From Gemmataceae bacterium (GTDB lineage: Bacteria > Planctomycetota > Planctomycetia > Gemmatales > Gemmataceae): a DNA stretch of 57,304 bases. Position numbers and translations under genes: made by a program. Below are positions 25,542 to 33,760 of the stretch, piece by piece (position 1 is the first letter of the stretch; each line of letters starts with the position of its first letter). The stretch covers positions 1 to 57,304 of the forward strand of contig JAKEET010000157.1 of assembly GCA_022616435.1 (NCBI GenBank). Direction: 5' to 3'. The notes under the pieces were generated by a model. The model was not told the origin of the DNA. It worked only from the letters and a program-made list of their open reading frames with translations, and made no database searches.

Positions 25542-25735
25542 AGCGGCGGCCACTGGTTGTCCAGGCCTTCACGCTCGATGTCGCGGAGCTGGGCGTCGGT
25601 GACGCCGAAGCGCTCGGTGATCAGCTGGCGGGATTGGGCCACGGTCATTTCTTGATCTTGCGCCTCCACCAGCGCTTGAAAGATTTCTTTGCGCTTGGAT
25701 TCGGTGAGACCTTCGGCCACTTCATCTTGGGACAT
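25538..25735 (-). CDS. Small conserved-looking protein (EGLDNQWPPL tail)
   Basis: 65 aa: MSQDEVAEGLTESKRKEIFQ, then ALVEAQDQEMTVAQSRQLI and a tail ERFGVTDAQLRDIEREGLDNQWPPL. GAGGAG lies 7 nt before the ATG at 25735. The middle and tail (LVEAQDxxM-S/T-V-x-x-S-R and IEREGLDNQWPPL) recall a small family I associate with Gemmata-type planctomycetes; it looks like a short helix-turn-helix, but no function is known. Two 14-bp direct repeats (GCGTGGAGGCATTC at 25751 and 25766) sit just upstream of its SD. Confidence 0.65.
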   Translation of the reverse strand: MSQDEVAEGLTESKRKEIFQALVEAQDQEMTVAQSRQLITERFGVTDAQLRDIEREGLDNQWPPL

Positions 25736-26046
25736 GCGACGCTCCTCGGCGCGTGGAGGCATTCAGCGTGGAGGCATTCGGCAGCTACCTTGTTCTTATG
25801 GCTGAATGAGCACTCAGGCAAGTTCACCCTGTTCTTTCCGGAGGACATTGGCTATAGTAAGCGGTGCTTGGGTCTCGTGAACCGGGTCTTGGCACTGGAT
25901 GTCGTTCTCGCCATCTTTCCAGCCCTTTTCCGTTGTCCCACGTAGTCGATCTCGATCGCGAGTCATCGATTCCGCGAGTTGCAATCGCCGGGTGGCGTTC
26001 CGCGTGTGTCGTACGTTGCTCCGGCAGATTTTTCAGGAGGCCCTCC
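25736..26046. other. Divergent intergenic region with probable long RRM leader
   Basis: 311 nt between the 65-aa gene and the RRM gene. It holds the GCGTGGAGGCATTC duplication, a relatively AT-rich stretch, and TATAGT at 25853-25858 as a candidate plus-strand -10 without a clear -35. Transcription from there would give the RRM gene a leader of about 185 nt. No protein gene supported. Confidence 0.4.
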
Positions 26047-26400
26047 ATGGGCAAGAAGTTGTACGTGGGCAATTTAGCCTACAGCGTCACCGACAGCGCT
26101 TTGCAGCACATGTTCGAGCCGTTCGGGTCCGTCGTCTCGGCCCAGGTCATCATGGACCGCGACACGGGCCGGTCCAAGGGCTTCGGCTTCGTCGAGATGG
26201 GCAGCGACCAGGAAGCGCAGGCGGCCATTGCCGGCATGCACGGCAAGGAATCCGACGGCCGCTCGCTCACCGTCAATGAAGCCCGGCCCAAGACCGAGGG
26301 TGGCGGCGGCCGGCGCGGCGGCGGCGGCGGCGGCTACGGCGGCGGCGGCGGTGGTGGTGGCCGCGGCGGCTACGGCGGCGGCGGCGGGCGCCGTTACTAA
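26047..26400 (+). CDS. Glycine-rich RRM RNA-binding protein
   Basis: 117 aa: one RNA-recognition motif (residues 4-80) with RNP2 LYVGNL (5-10) and RNP1 KGFGFVEM (44-51) carrying the aromatic positions needed for RNA stacking, then a Gly-rich RGG/GYGG tail (about 84-117). This is the layout of cyanobacterial Rbp and plant GRP proteins, which bind single-stranded RNA and are often cold-induced. CAGGAGG stands 8 nt before the ATG. The upstream leader may carry regulation. Confidence 0.95.
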   Translation: MGKKLYVGNLAYSVTDSALQHMFEPFGSVVSAQVIMDRDTGRSKGFGFVEMGSDQEAQAAIAGMHGKESDGRSLTVNEARPKTEGGGGRRGGGGGGYGGGGGGGGRGGYGGGGGRRY

Positions 26401-26408
26401 TCGCGCAA

Positions 26409-26473
26409 CCAGGTAGCGGAATTCGTCAGAATTCCGTCCAACCGACAGCGGAATGCTCGCGAATCCGCTACTG
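26409..26473. repeat. Compound palindrome GTAGCGGAATTC
   Basis: Two inverted arms (CCAGGTAGCGGAATTC... and ...GAATCCGCTACTGG), the first with its own hairpin GGAATTC-GTCA-GAATTCC. It is the form of a dispersed palindromic element rather than a terminator; no T-tract. Confidence 0.6.
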
Positions 26474-26536
26474 GTCAGATCGCTGACAAAACCACGGATC
26501 TGTTGAGCCCCATGGCGGCTCAGCGTTCGGGCCCCA

Positions 26537-26573
26537 TTCAATACTCCCGAATTCACACGTCGGGAGCATTGAA
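26537..26573. repeat. 14-bp hairpin TTCAATACTCCCGA
   Basis: TTCAATACTCCCGA, 9-nt loop, TCGGGAGCATTGAA; one mismatch, flanked by CCCC/GGGG. It lies 40 nt before the permease gene. Confidence 0.65.
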
Positions 26574-26614
26574 GCGGGGCGGGTGCGCCGCCAGCGGCGC
26601 CCGTCAGGCTGCGA

Positions 26615-27727
26615 ATGTCGTATGCTCTCGCCACCCTCTGGTATGAACGAGCGCGGTTCTTTCCCGGCGTGCTCGCCGTCGCGTTCAGCGCCTTGCTGAT
26701 TGCGCTCCAGTGCGGCCTGCTCCTGGGGCTGTTCTCGATCGTTTCCATCCCGATCGATGAATCGCAAGCCCACATCTGGATTGCCCATCCCGAAGTCCCC
26801 AGCGTCGATCTCGGCCGCCCCATTCCGGAAGCGTGGCTGTCATACATCGCGATGCCCGAGATCGAACGCGTCGAACCGTGCGTGGAAGGCTTCGGCTACT
26901 GGGACAAGCCCACCGGCGGCATGGAGCTGTGCCTGGTCATCGGCACGCGCGTCGGCCCGGACGCCTTCGGCCCGGTGCGTCGTCTTACCGCCGAGCACCG
27001 AGCCCTGCTGGCCCAGCCCGGCGCCATCGTCGTGGATGAAGGCGAATTCGGCCGGCTCGGGATCACCAAGATCGGCGACACCACGGAGATCGTCGGCAAG
27101 CAGGTCCGGGTCGTCGGCACCGTGACCGGGCTGCGCAGCCTCGCCGGGCCCTACGTGTTCTGCTCGTATGAAACGGCGCGAACGATCCTGCGGCCCCCGC
27201 CCGATCAGGCCACGTTCCTGCTGGCCCGCTGCCACAATCCGGCCGACGCCCGCGCGGTCGTCGAGCGCGTCAACAAGTATCATCGCAAGATCATGGCCAT
27301 GACGGCCGAGGACTTCTCCTTCCGGAGCCGCTGGCATTGGCTGACGAAGACCAAGGCCGGCATCGCCCTGGGCCTGGCGGCGCTGCTGGGGCTGATGGTC
27401 GGGGCCGTGGTGACCTATCAAACGCTGCGTTCGGCGACGACGGCATCGCTCAAGGAATATGCCGTGCTGCGGGCGCTGGGCATCCCGCGCTGGCGGATGA
27501 TGCTGATGGTCTTGTCGCAATCCTTCTGGGTCGGACTGGCGGGCATCGCGGTGGCGATTCCGTTGATCCACCTGCTGGCGATTGTCGGGAACATCGGCGC
27601 CAAGGTCATCTTGCCGTGGTGGTTGTGGGTTGGCGCGATGGCCGTCACGATGACGGTGGCGCTGTTGTCGGGTTTGCTTGCCTTGCGCACTTTACGGCAT
27701 GTCGAGCCGGTTACCCTCCTCCGCTAA
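26615..27727 (+). CDS. ABC transporter permease (DevC/FtsX-like)
   Basis: 370 aa. One membrane segment near the N-terminus (about 17-45), a large extracytoplasmic domain, and three C-terminal segments (about 250-272, 300-328, 340-362) is the FtsX/MacB topology. LKEYAVLRALGIPRWRMMLMV before the third segment is the family coupling motif. Together with the following ATPase and membrane-fusion genes it resembles the DevBCA exporter, which pushes lipids or small molecules across the envelope in cyanobacteria. The ATPase gene is separated by 193 nt and has its own promoter candidate. Confidence 0.85.
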   Translation: MSYALATLWYERARFFPGVLAVAFSALLIALQCGLLLGLFSIVSIPIDESQAHIWIAHPEVPSVDLGRPIPEAWLSYIAMPEIERVEPCVEGFGYWDKPTGGMELCLVIGTRVGPDAFGPVRRLTAEHRALLAQPGAIVVDEGEFGRLGITKIGDTTEIVGKQVRVVGTVTGLRSLAGPYVFCSYETARTILRPPPDQATFLLARCHNPADARAVVERVNKYHRKIMAMTAEDFSFRSRWHWLTKTKAGIALGLAALLGLMVGAVVTYQTLRSATTASLKEYAVLRALGIPRWRMMLMVLSQSFWVGLAGIAVAIPLIHLLAIVGNIGAKVILPWWLWVGAMAVTMTVALLSGLLALRTLRHVEPVTLLR

Positions 27728-27879
27728 CCCGCGCAAAACCTCAAAAGCAAACGCTTACGTGTCGCGTGGATCATTGTGAAGCGCCGATCCCCCGCACAAT
27801 CGACACAGGCCTACCTCGCCCGATACCGCCAAGCGGGGCAATTTCGGAAAATAGACGCGACTATCAGGAATTTTTCGCA

Positions 27880-27885
27880 TATAAT
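27880..27885 (+). promoter_or_regulatory. Consensus TATAAT ahead of the ABC ATPase gene
   Basis: A perfect -10 hexamer about 35 nt upstream of the ATG in a locally AT-rich patch (AATTTTTCGCATATAATG). No convincing -35 is found at 16-18 nt. Confidence 0.45.
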
Positions 27886-27920
27886 GATCGGTCACTCAAC
27901 TTCCATAGAGCAGGGAACGC

Positions 27921-28682
27921 ATGTACCACGACGGAGTCCTCACCGCACCCACACTTCAGGCCTGGGATCTGTGCCGCAGTTTCGGCACGGGCGAGATGCG
28001 CACGGACGTGCTTCGCGAAGTGAGCATCGACCTGTATCCCGGGCAACTGGCTCTCTTGATGGGACCCTCCGGCAGCGGCAAATCGACGCTGCTGGCTGTC
28101 CTGTCCGGGCTGTTGCATCCCGATTCCGGCCGGGTGACGGCCCTTAACCACGACCTGTGGAGTATGTCCGAGCGCCAGCGCGAGGACTTTCGCCTCAAGC
28201 ACTGCGGCTTCGTCTTCCAGGGCTACAATCTGTTTCCGGCGCTCACCGCCCGCCAGCAACTGGAGATGGTGCTTCGCTGGGGCAACGGCGCCCCCGCGGC
28301 CGAGGCGCGCGACCGCGCCGACCGCCTGCTCGGCATGCTCGGGCTGAGCAGGAAAGCCGACCTGCGGCCGACGCAGCTTTCCGGCGGCGAGAAACAACGG
28401 GTCGCGGTCGGCCGCGCCCTCATCAAGGATCCCACCTTTGTGTTCGCCGACGAGCCGACCGCCGCCCTCGATTGGAAGCACGGCGAGCAGGTCGTCGAGC
28501 TCTTGCGCAACGCCGCCCACGACGCCGGCGCCACCATCCTGGTCGTCGCCCACGACGCCCGCATGATCCCGCACGCCGACCGCGTCTTCCACCTGGACGA
28601 CGGCGTGCTGGTCGAAGGCGCGGAACGCCCGCTGCCGATGTTCGCCGCCGCCGCCGACGTGCCGGCGTATGAAGCGCTGTAG
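27921..28682 (+). CDS. ABC transporter ATP-binding protein (DevA/LolD-like)
   Basis: 253 aa. Walker A GPSGSGKST (48-56), Q-loop VFQGYNLFPALT (about 98-109), signature LSGGEKQRVAVGRAL (153-167), Walker B FVFADEPTAALD (about 173-184) and H-loop VVAHD. It would power the permease encoded at 26615. AGGGA lies 7 nt upstream of the ATG. Confidence 0.93.
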   Translation: MYHDGVLTAPTLQAWDLCRSFGTGEMRTDVLREVSIDLYPGQLALLMGPSGSGKSTLLAVLSGLLHPDSGRVTALNHDLWSMSERQREDFRLKHCGFVFQGYNLFPALTARQQLEMVLRWGNGAPAAEARDRADRLLGMLGLSRKADLRPTQLSGGEKQRVAVGRALIKDPTFVFADEPTAALDWKHGEQVVELLRNAAHDAGATILVVAHDARMIPHADRVFHLDDGVLVEGAERPLPMFAAAADVPAYEAL

Positions 28683-28733
28683 CGTGGGCGAAGGATGCTG
28701 TTGCCGCCAACTTCCTTCATCACGGATGAAGTC

Positions 28734-29786
28734 ATGAACCGTTTCCTTTGGCTGTTGATGGTCGTGCTCCTCGTCGGCACCGCCGTCGGCGCCAGCCTCG
28801 CCTTCAACAACGGCAACCCGTTCGGCAAGGCGGCGCCCAAAACCAAGGCCGACAACCCCGCTCCGCCCATGGTAGTCGCGCTGGGCCTGGTGGACGGCGA
28901 CCCGTCCGTGGCGAAGCCGTTGCCGCTGGTGCCGGGCCGCATTGTCGAGGTGATTGCCGAAGGGACCGAGGTCAAGAAGGGCGACCCGCTCCTGAAGCTC
29001 GACGACCGCATGTACCAAGCGACCGTGGACGAAGCCAAGGCGGCCCTCGACGAGGCGGTCGAGAAGCTCACGCAAGCCAAGGACCTGCCCGAGCAGCATC
29101 GGCTCAAGCAGGAGCAGCAGCAGAAGGCCATCGCCGCCGCCGAGGCCGAGCGCAAGTCGGCGAAGTTCGAGCAGGACTTCAACCTCAACAAGGCCAAAGG
29201 GGGCCTGGAGGTCAACAAGAACCTGCTGGCCTCGCTGGAAGAGCGGCTCAAGCAGCTCGACGCCAAGGTCGCCGGCGAGCAGGCCAGGCTGGACGAGCTG
29301 AGACTGTTCCGGCCGAAATCGGAGATCGCCCGGGCCCAGGCCGACGTGAACGCCAAGCAGGCGCAGCTCGCCAAGGCGCAGTGGGCGCTGGAGCAATGCA
29401 CCCTGCAGGCGCCGTCCGACGGCCTGATCCTGCGGGTCACGGCCACGGTGGGTGAAGTGATCCAGACCGGCATCCCCGGCCAGCCGGCGCCGATACAGTT
29501 CCTGCCCAAGGGCGTCAAGGTGGTCCGCGCCGAGGTGCTGCAAGAATGGGCGTCCCTGGTGCAGGCCGGCCAGGACGTGGACATCGAAGACGACACCTAT
29601 CAAGGACCGGTCTGGAAAGGCCGCATCCGCTCGCTCTCGAACTGGTTTGCCGAGAAACGCCACCGCATCATCGAGCCGTTCATGATCAACGACGTCCGCA
29701 CCCTGGAATGCATGGTCGAAGTGCTCGACGAATCGCCGCCGCTGCGGATCGGCCAGCGCGTGCGCGTGAAGATCAAGACCAAATAG
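28734..29786 (+). CDS. Membrane-fusion (HlyD/DevB-like) component of the ABC exporter
   Basis: 350 aa from the ATG at 28734 (MNRFLWLLMVVLL); an in-frame ATG at 28695 lacks SD spacing and would precede the signal anchor. One N-terminal membrane anchor, then a lipoyl-like half motif (GRIVEVIAEGTEVKKGDPLLKLDDRMY), a long coiled coil (about 105-220, rich in K/E/Q/A), the second lipoyl half (APSDGLILRVTATVGEVIQTG) and a beta-barrel. It links the ABC pump to an outer component. Its TAG stop is the first bases of a heptamer array. Confidence 0.9.
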   Translation: MNRFLWLLMVVLLVGTAVGASLAFNNGNPFGKAAPKTKADNPAPPMVVALGLVDGDPSVAKPLPLVPGRIVEVIAEGTEVKKGDPLLKLDDRMYQATVDEAKAALDEAVEKLTQAKDLPEQHRLKQEQQQKAIAAAEAERKSAKFEQDFNLNKAKGGLEVNKNLLASLEERLKQLDAKVAGEQARLDELRLFRPKSEIARAQADVNAKQAQLAKAQWALEQCTLQAPSDGLILRVTATVGEVIQTGIPGQPAPIQFLPKGVKVVRAEVLQEWASLVQAGQDVDIEDDTYQGPVWKGRIRSLSNWFAEKRHRIIEPFMINDVRTLECMVEVLDESPPLRIGQRVRVKIKTK

Positions 29787-29867
29787 TCAGTAGTCCGTGG
29801 TCCGTAGTTAGTAGCAGCATCGCCGGCGGCGTTCTGGCAACTGACTACTGACTACTGACTACTGACT
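29785..29867. repeat. Two inverted heptamer arrays between convergent genes
   Basis: Left arm 29785-29812: AGTCAGT, AGTCCGT, GGTCCGT, AGTTAGT. Right arm 29840-29867: ACTGACT four times. The arms are reverse-complementary in consensus and separated by 27 nt. The left arm includes the stop of the HlyD gene, the right arm includes the stop of the DUF1080 gene, so the last residues of DUF1080 (VSSQ) are written in repeat sequence. It could be a bidirectional transcript-end structure. Confidence 0.8.
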
Positions 29868-30475
29868 TTTATCGCCACTTCCCGAAACTCGACTGCCGAG
29901 CCGTGATTCTGCAGGCCGATCAGGCCGCGGCGCGGACGCTTGGCCAGCTCCGGGAACTTGGTCATGTCGGCATCGACGACCTTCGCGCCGTTGTAGACCA
30001 CGATCACCTTGTCCCCACGGCACGTGATCTCGAACGTGTTCCAGTCCCCCGGCTTGTACATGGCCTTGGCGCGCGGGAAGAAGTGGTACAGCGAGCCGGA
30101 GTATTGATAGGGTTTCAGCTTCCTGTAACTGGCGCCGTCGTCGTCGAGGATCTGGATCTCCATCGCGTAGTTGGACGGCGAGATTTTCGCTTCGACGTCC
30201 GGCACCCGCAGGAACACGCCGCTGTTGCCGTTCTTGGTCGGCAGCTTCCAGGTGACGCGCAGCACGTAATCGCCGTACATCTTGGTCGTCGCCAGCCAGC
30301 CGCGCCCCGCCTTGCCGACGAGGACGCCGTCCTTCACCGACCAATCCTCGAGCTTGCCGCCGAGCTTCGGCTGCCAGCCGTCGAGGTTCTTGCCGTTGAA
30401 GAGGGGGGTGAAGTCCTTGTCTTGCGCGGCGACGGGGCCGGCCAGCAGCAAAACGAGAATCGCACAGCGTTTCAT
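29852..30475 (-). CDS. DUF1080 (3-keto-disaccharide hydrolase-like) exported protein
   Basis: 207 aa. Signal peptide MKRCAILVLLLAGPVAAQ, then the DUF1080 jelly-roll: FTPLFNGKNLDGWQPK, GYLAT-like, YVLRVTWKLPTKNGNSGVFLRV, YAMEIQILDDDG, GDWNTFEITCRGDKVIVVYNGAKV, RPRRGLIGLQNHGSAVEFREVAIK. The fold is a concanavalin-like lectin/glucanase; some members hydrolyse 3-keto-glycosides. GGAG is 7 nt before the ATG. The C-terminal KVSSQ is encoded by the heptamer array. Confidence 0.9.
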   Translation of the reverse strand: MKRCAILVLLLAGPVAAQDKDFTPLFNGKNLDGWQPKLGGKLEDWSVKDGVLVGKAGRGWLATTKMYGDYVLRVTWKLPTKNGNSGVFLRVPDVEAKISPSNYAMEIQILDDDGASYRKLKPYQYSGSLYHFFPRAKAMYKPGDWNTFEITCRGDKVIVVYNGAKVVDADMTKFPELAKRPRRGLIGLQNHGSAVEFREVAIKVSSQ

Positions 30476-30491
30476 GGACAAGCTCCAATTC

Positions 30492-30594
30492 GTTTAGCCC
30501 CGGTTCGAAGAACCGGGGCGGGGAGGCGGTTGACTGTGGATGAATCCCACGCGCGGAATCCTGTCCGCCCCGTTTCTGCGAAACGGGGCTAAAC
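30492..30594. repeat. Compound inverted repeat GTTTAGCCCCG ... CGGGGCTAAAC
   Basis: Outer 11-bp arms at 30492-30502 and 30584-30594; each side also forms its own hairpin (CCCCGGTTCGAAGAACCGGGG and CCCCGTTTCTGCGAAACGGGG). It fills the gap between two minus-strand genes and looks like a dispersed element. Confidence 0.7.
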
Positions 30595-30620
30595 AAAATC
30601 GCTACGTTTCGTCGAGTGCC

Positions 30621-33600
30621 CTACTTCGTGTAGTTCAACGGCTGACTGCTTCTCAAATACGCAAATAAGTCGCGCACTTCCCGTTCGCTCAATCCGTGCA
30701 GTCCTCCCTCCGGCATCAACGACACGCCGGCGGCGCGCTCGGTTTCGATCTCGTCGCGCGGCAGCACCACGCGCTGGCCGTCCGCGGTCCGCAGCACCAC
30801 GACGCGATTGTCCTTCTCGACCACGATCCCGTTGAGCGTGCGCCCGGACTCCGTGACGATCACGTGGGTCTCGAAGCCCTCGCGAATCTCCGCGTTCGGG
30901 TTGACGACGTGCAGCATCAGGTTGGCGGCGTCGTCGCGCTTGTAGGTCGTCAGGTCCGGCCCCACCGTGCCGCCCTGGGCGTGCAGCGTATGGCAGGTGG
31001 CGCAGCGGGCCGTGAACAGCTTCTTGCCCGGCAGCGGGTCGCCGCCGCCCGTGCCCACGACCTGGAGCAGCCGGTTGATTTCTTGCTGCATCTCGGCCGT
31101 GGTCGCCCCCTTGACATCGCCCCAGTGCTTGCGGACCAGGCCCTTGATGCCGTCGTCGTCGTGCAAGAGCATCTGCCGGACGGAGGCGCGAGGGATGGCC
31201 TTCGTGGGGATGGCGCCCTGGTCGACGGCGGCGAGCCACTGTTTGCTCCATTCGCGCCGGCTCAGGAGCAGCGTCTCGGCGGTTTCGCGGAGCTCGCCGT
31301 CGAAGCTCGGATAGCGCTTCACCACTTCGGCGCCGATGCGGTCGTCCTTGTACGCTTGCAACGCGGTGAGCGCGGACCGGGTGATGACGGTCTCCTTGGC
31401 CGCCAGCAGGCCGAGCAGCACAGGCACGCAGCGCGGCTGCCTGGTTTCGCCGAGGACCTCGATCAGCCCGACGCGCTCCGCGGCCGGGGCTTTCGGATTC
31501 TGCACTACGGCCAGCGCCTTGGCGACGGCGTCGTCCTTGCCCAGCCGCACGCCGAACGCCAGCGACCCGCCGCCGAGCTTGCCGATCTCCGCCAGCAGTT
31601 CCGGCGGCAGCCCGGCGCTTGAACGGCCTTTGAACGCCTCTTCGAAGCCCTTGAGCAGGATCTGGCCGTGGCGTTTCTCCGGGGCGAGGCGGAACAGCTC
31701 GGTGCAGGTTTGCAGGTCCTTCTGCGTGCCGGCGAGGGCGAAGCGCTTCATCAGGCGCGGCAGGATCGTTCCTTCGGCGAGCTTGGTCGTCCAAAGCGTT
31801 GAATCACGCCACATGCCGATGACCCGGTCGCGTTCCTTCGCGCAGTTGGCTTCGATGGCCCACCAGAGCAGCAGCGGAACATGAATATCCCCCGCGTCGT
31901 CGTCGCGGAAGATTAGGTTGCGAACGATGGGCAAACCCTCCGCCGCGGGGACCCGTTTAGCGCTCGCCGCGAGCTGACTGCGGACATGGACGCTGGTCTC
32001 GGCGGCCGCCAGCTCCGCCAGCCGCTTCGCCATGTCGGCCCCCAACCGCTGTTCATCGCCCAGCAAGCGCACCGTCCACGCCCGCACCATCGGCTCCGGG
32101 TGGGCGAGCGCCTCCGCGGCGCTGTCCGGCGTCAACCCGCCCGAGAGATTCAGCGCCCACAGCATCGACAGCGCCCGCTGGCCCTGGCTCGTGAACAGTC
32201 GCTGCCGGAGCGTGGGAATGATCGAGGCATCCCGGCGATCGCCGAGCACGCGCAGCACCGTTTCGCGCACCCAGCGATTCGGGCTGATGAGCTGGTCAAC
32301 CAGCCGGGCGGAGGGCAATGCGCCATAGTCCACGCGCTGTTGCGGCTGGCGGTCCTTGCCGCTGATCCGGTAGACGCGGCCGGTGGTGTTGTCCACGAGC
32401 CCTTCGTAATGCCGCAAATGGGCGATGTGCTGCTCGTAGAAGTCTGCGACATACAGTCCGTCCGGTCCCGGTTTGATGTCCACGGGCCGGAACCACTTGT
32501 CGCTGGTCGTGAGGATCGGCTCCAGGTCCTTGGTCTTCACCGACGACCGGTCCGGCATCACGTCGCTCAGCATCACGTGACTCTGCAAGGGCGCGACGGC
32601 GAACATTTTGCCGAGATACTTGTCCGGCAGCGCGTGGCCCTCATTGATCACAAACGTATGGCTGAACCGCTGCGCCTTGTTGTGCGCCATCGCCTCGAAG
32701 AACCCGAACGCGAACGGGTTGGCCAGGACGCCGTGCTTTTCGAAACCCTTGCGGTAGTAGCCCCCCTGGACGTAGTGGAAGCCGCGCGTGTCGCCGCCGT
32801 TGTGGCCGGAATAGAGCCGCCCGAGCGCATCGACTTCGATGCCGAACGCGTTGCCGCCGCCCTCCGCGAAGATCTCGAAGACCTTCTTCTCCGGATGATA
32901 GCGCCAGACGTGCTGGCCGATCATCTGCACCGGCGACTCCCTCTCCCCCTTACGGGGAGAGGGCGGGGGTGAGGGGATCGTGATACGTGAACTCACCGTG
33001 CTCCCATGCGTGCCGTACAGCCAGCCGTCCACGCCCCAGCGCAGGCTGTTCGCGGTCGAATGGCAATCTTCCAGGCCGAAACCCTGCAACAGCACCACCG
33101 GGTCGCCGGTCGGCTGGTCGGCGTCTCTCGGAAAAGGGGACTGACCCACCTTTTCCGGGAGTCTGGTCGGGTAGAAGAGCAGATACGGCGGATTGAGCAC
33201 GAACACGCCGCCGCGGCCGCGAGCGCAGGACGTGGCGATGCTCAGGCCGTCGATGAACACCGAATGCTTGTCGTAGCCGCCGTCGCCGTCGCTGTCCTCG
33301 TGGATGGTGATGCGATCCTTGCCGCGCACGTGGTGGGGCGGCGGCGCGGGAACCTTGTCATACACCACGCGCCAGTACTTGTCGCGGCTCAGGATCTTCA
33401 GGCCCGCCGGATACGGGTACTGTTCGTAGTTCACCACCCACAGCCGGCCCTTTTCGTCGAAGCTGAGCGACAGCGGCTGCTTGACGAGCGGTTCCGCCAG
33501 CACCTGCTCGACGCGCAGATCGTCCGGGACGTTGAACGTCCGGGCGGCCTCGGCGGGGGACAGCGGCTGTTGGCGCTCGGCCGGTTTCTTTTCCTGAGCA

Positions 33601-33692
33601 CCGAACGGCGCGGTCGCCTGCAGGTCCCGCTTGCCGAGCGGGACCGTGGCCACCACAAGACTGATCGTCAAGAACAGCCAACGCGAACGCAT
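30621..33692 (-). CDS. PVC-type haem-binding membrane-bound dehydrogenase with HEAT-like repeats
   Basis: 1,023 aa. N-terminal signal sequence (MRSRWLFLTISLVVATVPLG), then a beta-propeller like that of PQQ/GSDH proteins (LSLSFDEKGRLWVVNYEQYPYPAG, FGLEDCHSTANSLRWGVDGWLYGTHGSTV, GGGNAFGIEVDALGRLYSGHNGGDTRGFHY), an alpha-helical repeat region (about 430-820), and a C-terminal cytochrome-c domain with CATCH (897-901) and a late Met for axial ligation. These giant proteins are a planctomycete/Verrucomicrobia hallmark and probably oxidise sugars in the periplasm. Two palindromic repeats lie in-frame in the propeller (see 32939 and 33130). Confidence 0.9.
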   Translation of the reverse strand: MRSRWLFLTISLVVATVPLGKRDLQATAPFGAQEKKPAERQQPLSPAEAARTFNVPDDLRVEQVLAEPLVKQPLSLSFDEKGRLWVVNYEQYPYPAGLKILSRDKYWRVVYDKVPAPPPHHVRGKDRITIHEDSDGDGGYDKHSVFIDGLSIATSCARGRGGVFVLNPPYLLFYPTRLPEKVGQSPFPRDADQPTGDPVVLLQGFGLEDCHSTANSLRWGVDGWLYGTHGSTVSSRITIPSPPPSPRKGERESPVQMIGQHVWRYHPEKKVFEIFAEGGGNAFGIEVDALGRLYSGHNGGDTRGFHYVQGGYYRKGFEKHGVLANPFAFGFFEAMAHNKAQRFSHTFVINEGHALPDKYLGKMFAVAPLQSHVMLSDVMPDRSSVKTKDLEPILTTSDKWFRPVDIKPGPDGLYVADFYEQHIAHLRHYEGLVDNTTGRVYRISGKDRQPQQRVDYGALPSARLVDQLISPNRWVRETVLRVLGDRRDASIIPTLRQRLFTSQGQRALSMLWALNLSGGLTPDSAAEALAHPEPMVRAWTVRLLGDEQRLGADMAKRLAELAAAETSVHVRSQLAASAKRVPAAEGLPIVRNLIFRDDDAGDIHVPLLLWWAIEANCAKERDRVIGMWRDSTLWTTKLAEGTILPRLMKRFALAGTQKDLQTCTELFRLAPEKRHGQILLKGFEEAFKGRSSAGLPPELLAEIGKLGGGSLAFGVRLGKDDAVAKALAVVQNPKAPAAERVGLIEVLGETRQPRCVPVLLGLLAAKETVITRSALTALQAYKDDRIGAEVVKRYPSFDGELRETAETLLLSRREWSKQWLAAVDQGAIPTKAIPRASVRQMLLHDDDGIKGLVRKHWGDVKGATTAEMQQEINRLLQVVGTGGGDPLPGKKLFTARCATCHTLHAQGGTVGPDLTTYKRDDAANLMLHVVNPNAEIREGFETHVIVTESGRTLNGIVVEKDNRVVVLRTADGQRVVLPRDEIETERAAGVSLMPEGGLHGLSEREVRDLFAYLRSSQPLNYTK
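32939..32963. repeat. 10-bp palindrome CCCTCTCCCC inside a coding region
   Basis: CCCTCTCCCC, 5-nt loop, GGGGAGAGGG, followed by GCGGGGGTGAGGGG. In the protein it encodes about PSPPPSPRKGERE in a loop that precedes MIGQHVWRYHPE. The composition differs from the surrounding protein, so it appears to be a dispersed repeat that inserted in frame. Confidence 0.7.
33130..33156. repeat. 8-bp palindrome GGAAAAGG inside a coding region
   Basis: GGAAAAGG, 11-nt centre GGACTGACCCA, CCTTTTCC. It encodes about LPEKVGQSPFPRD after LLFYPTR in the same protein. The core phrase resembles the palindrome at 24212. Confidence 0.6.
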
Positions 33693-33760
33693 CGATGTTT
33701 GCTCCAGGCAGAAGGCGTTGCCGGCGGCGGGAAGATGTGGATATTAGACAGGAAAACCGC

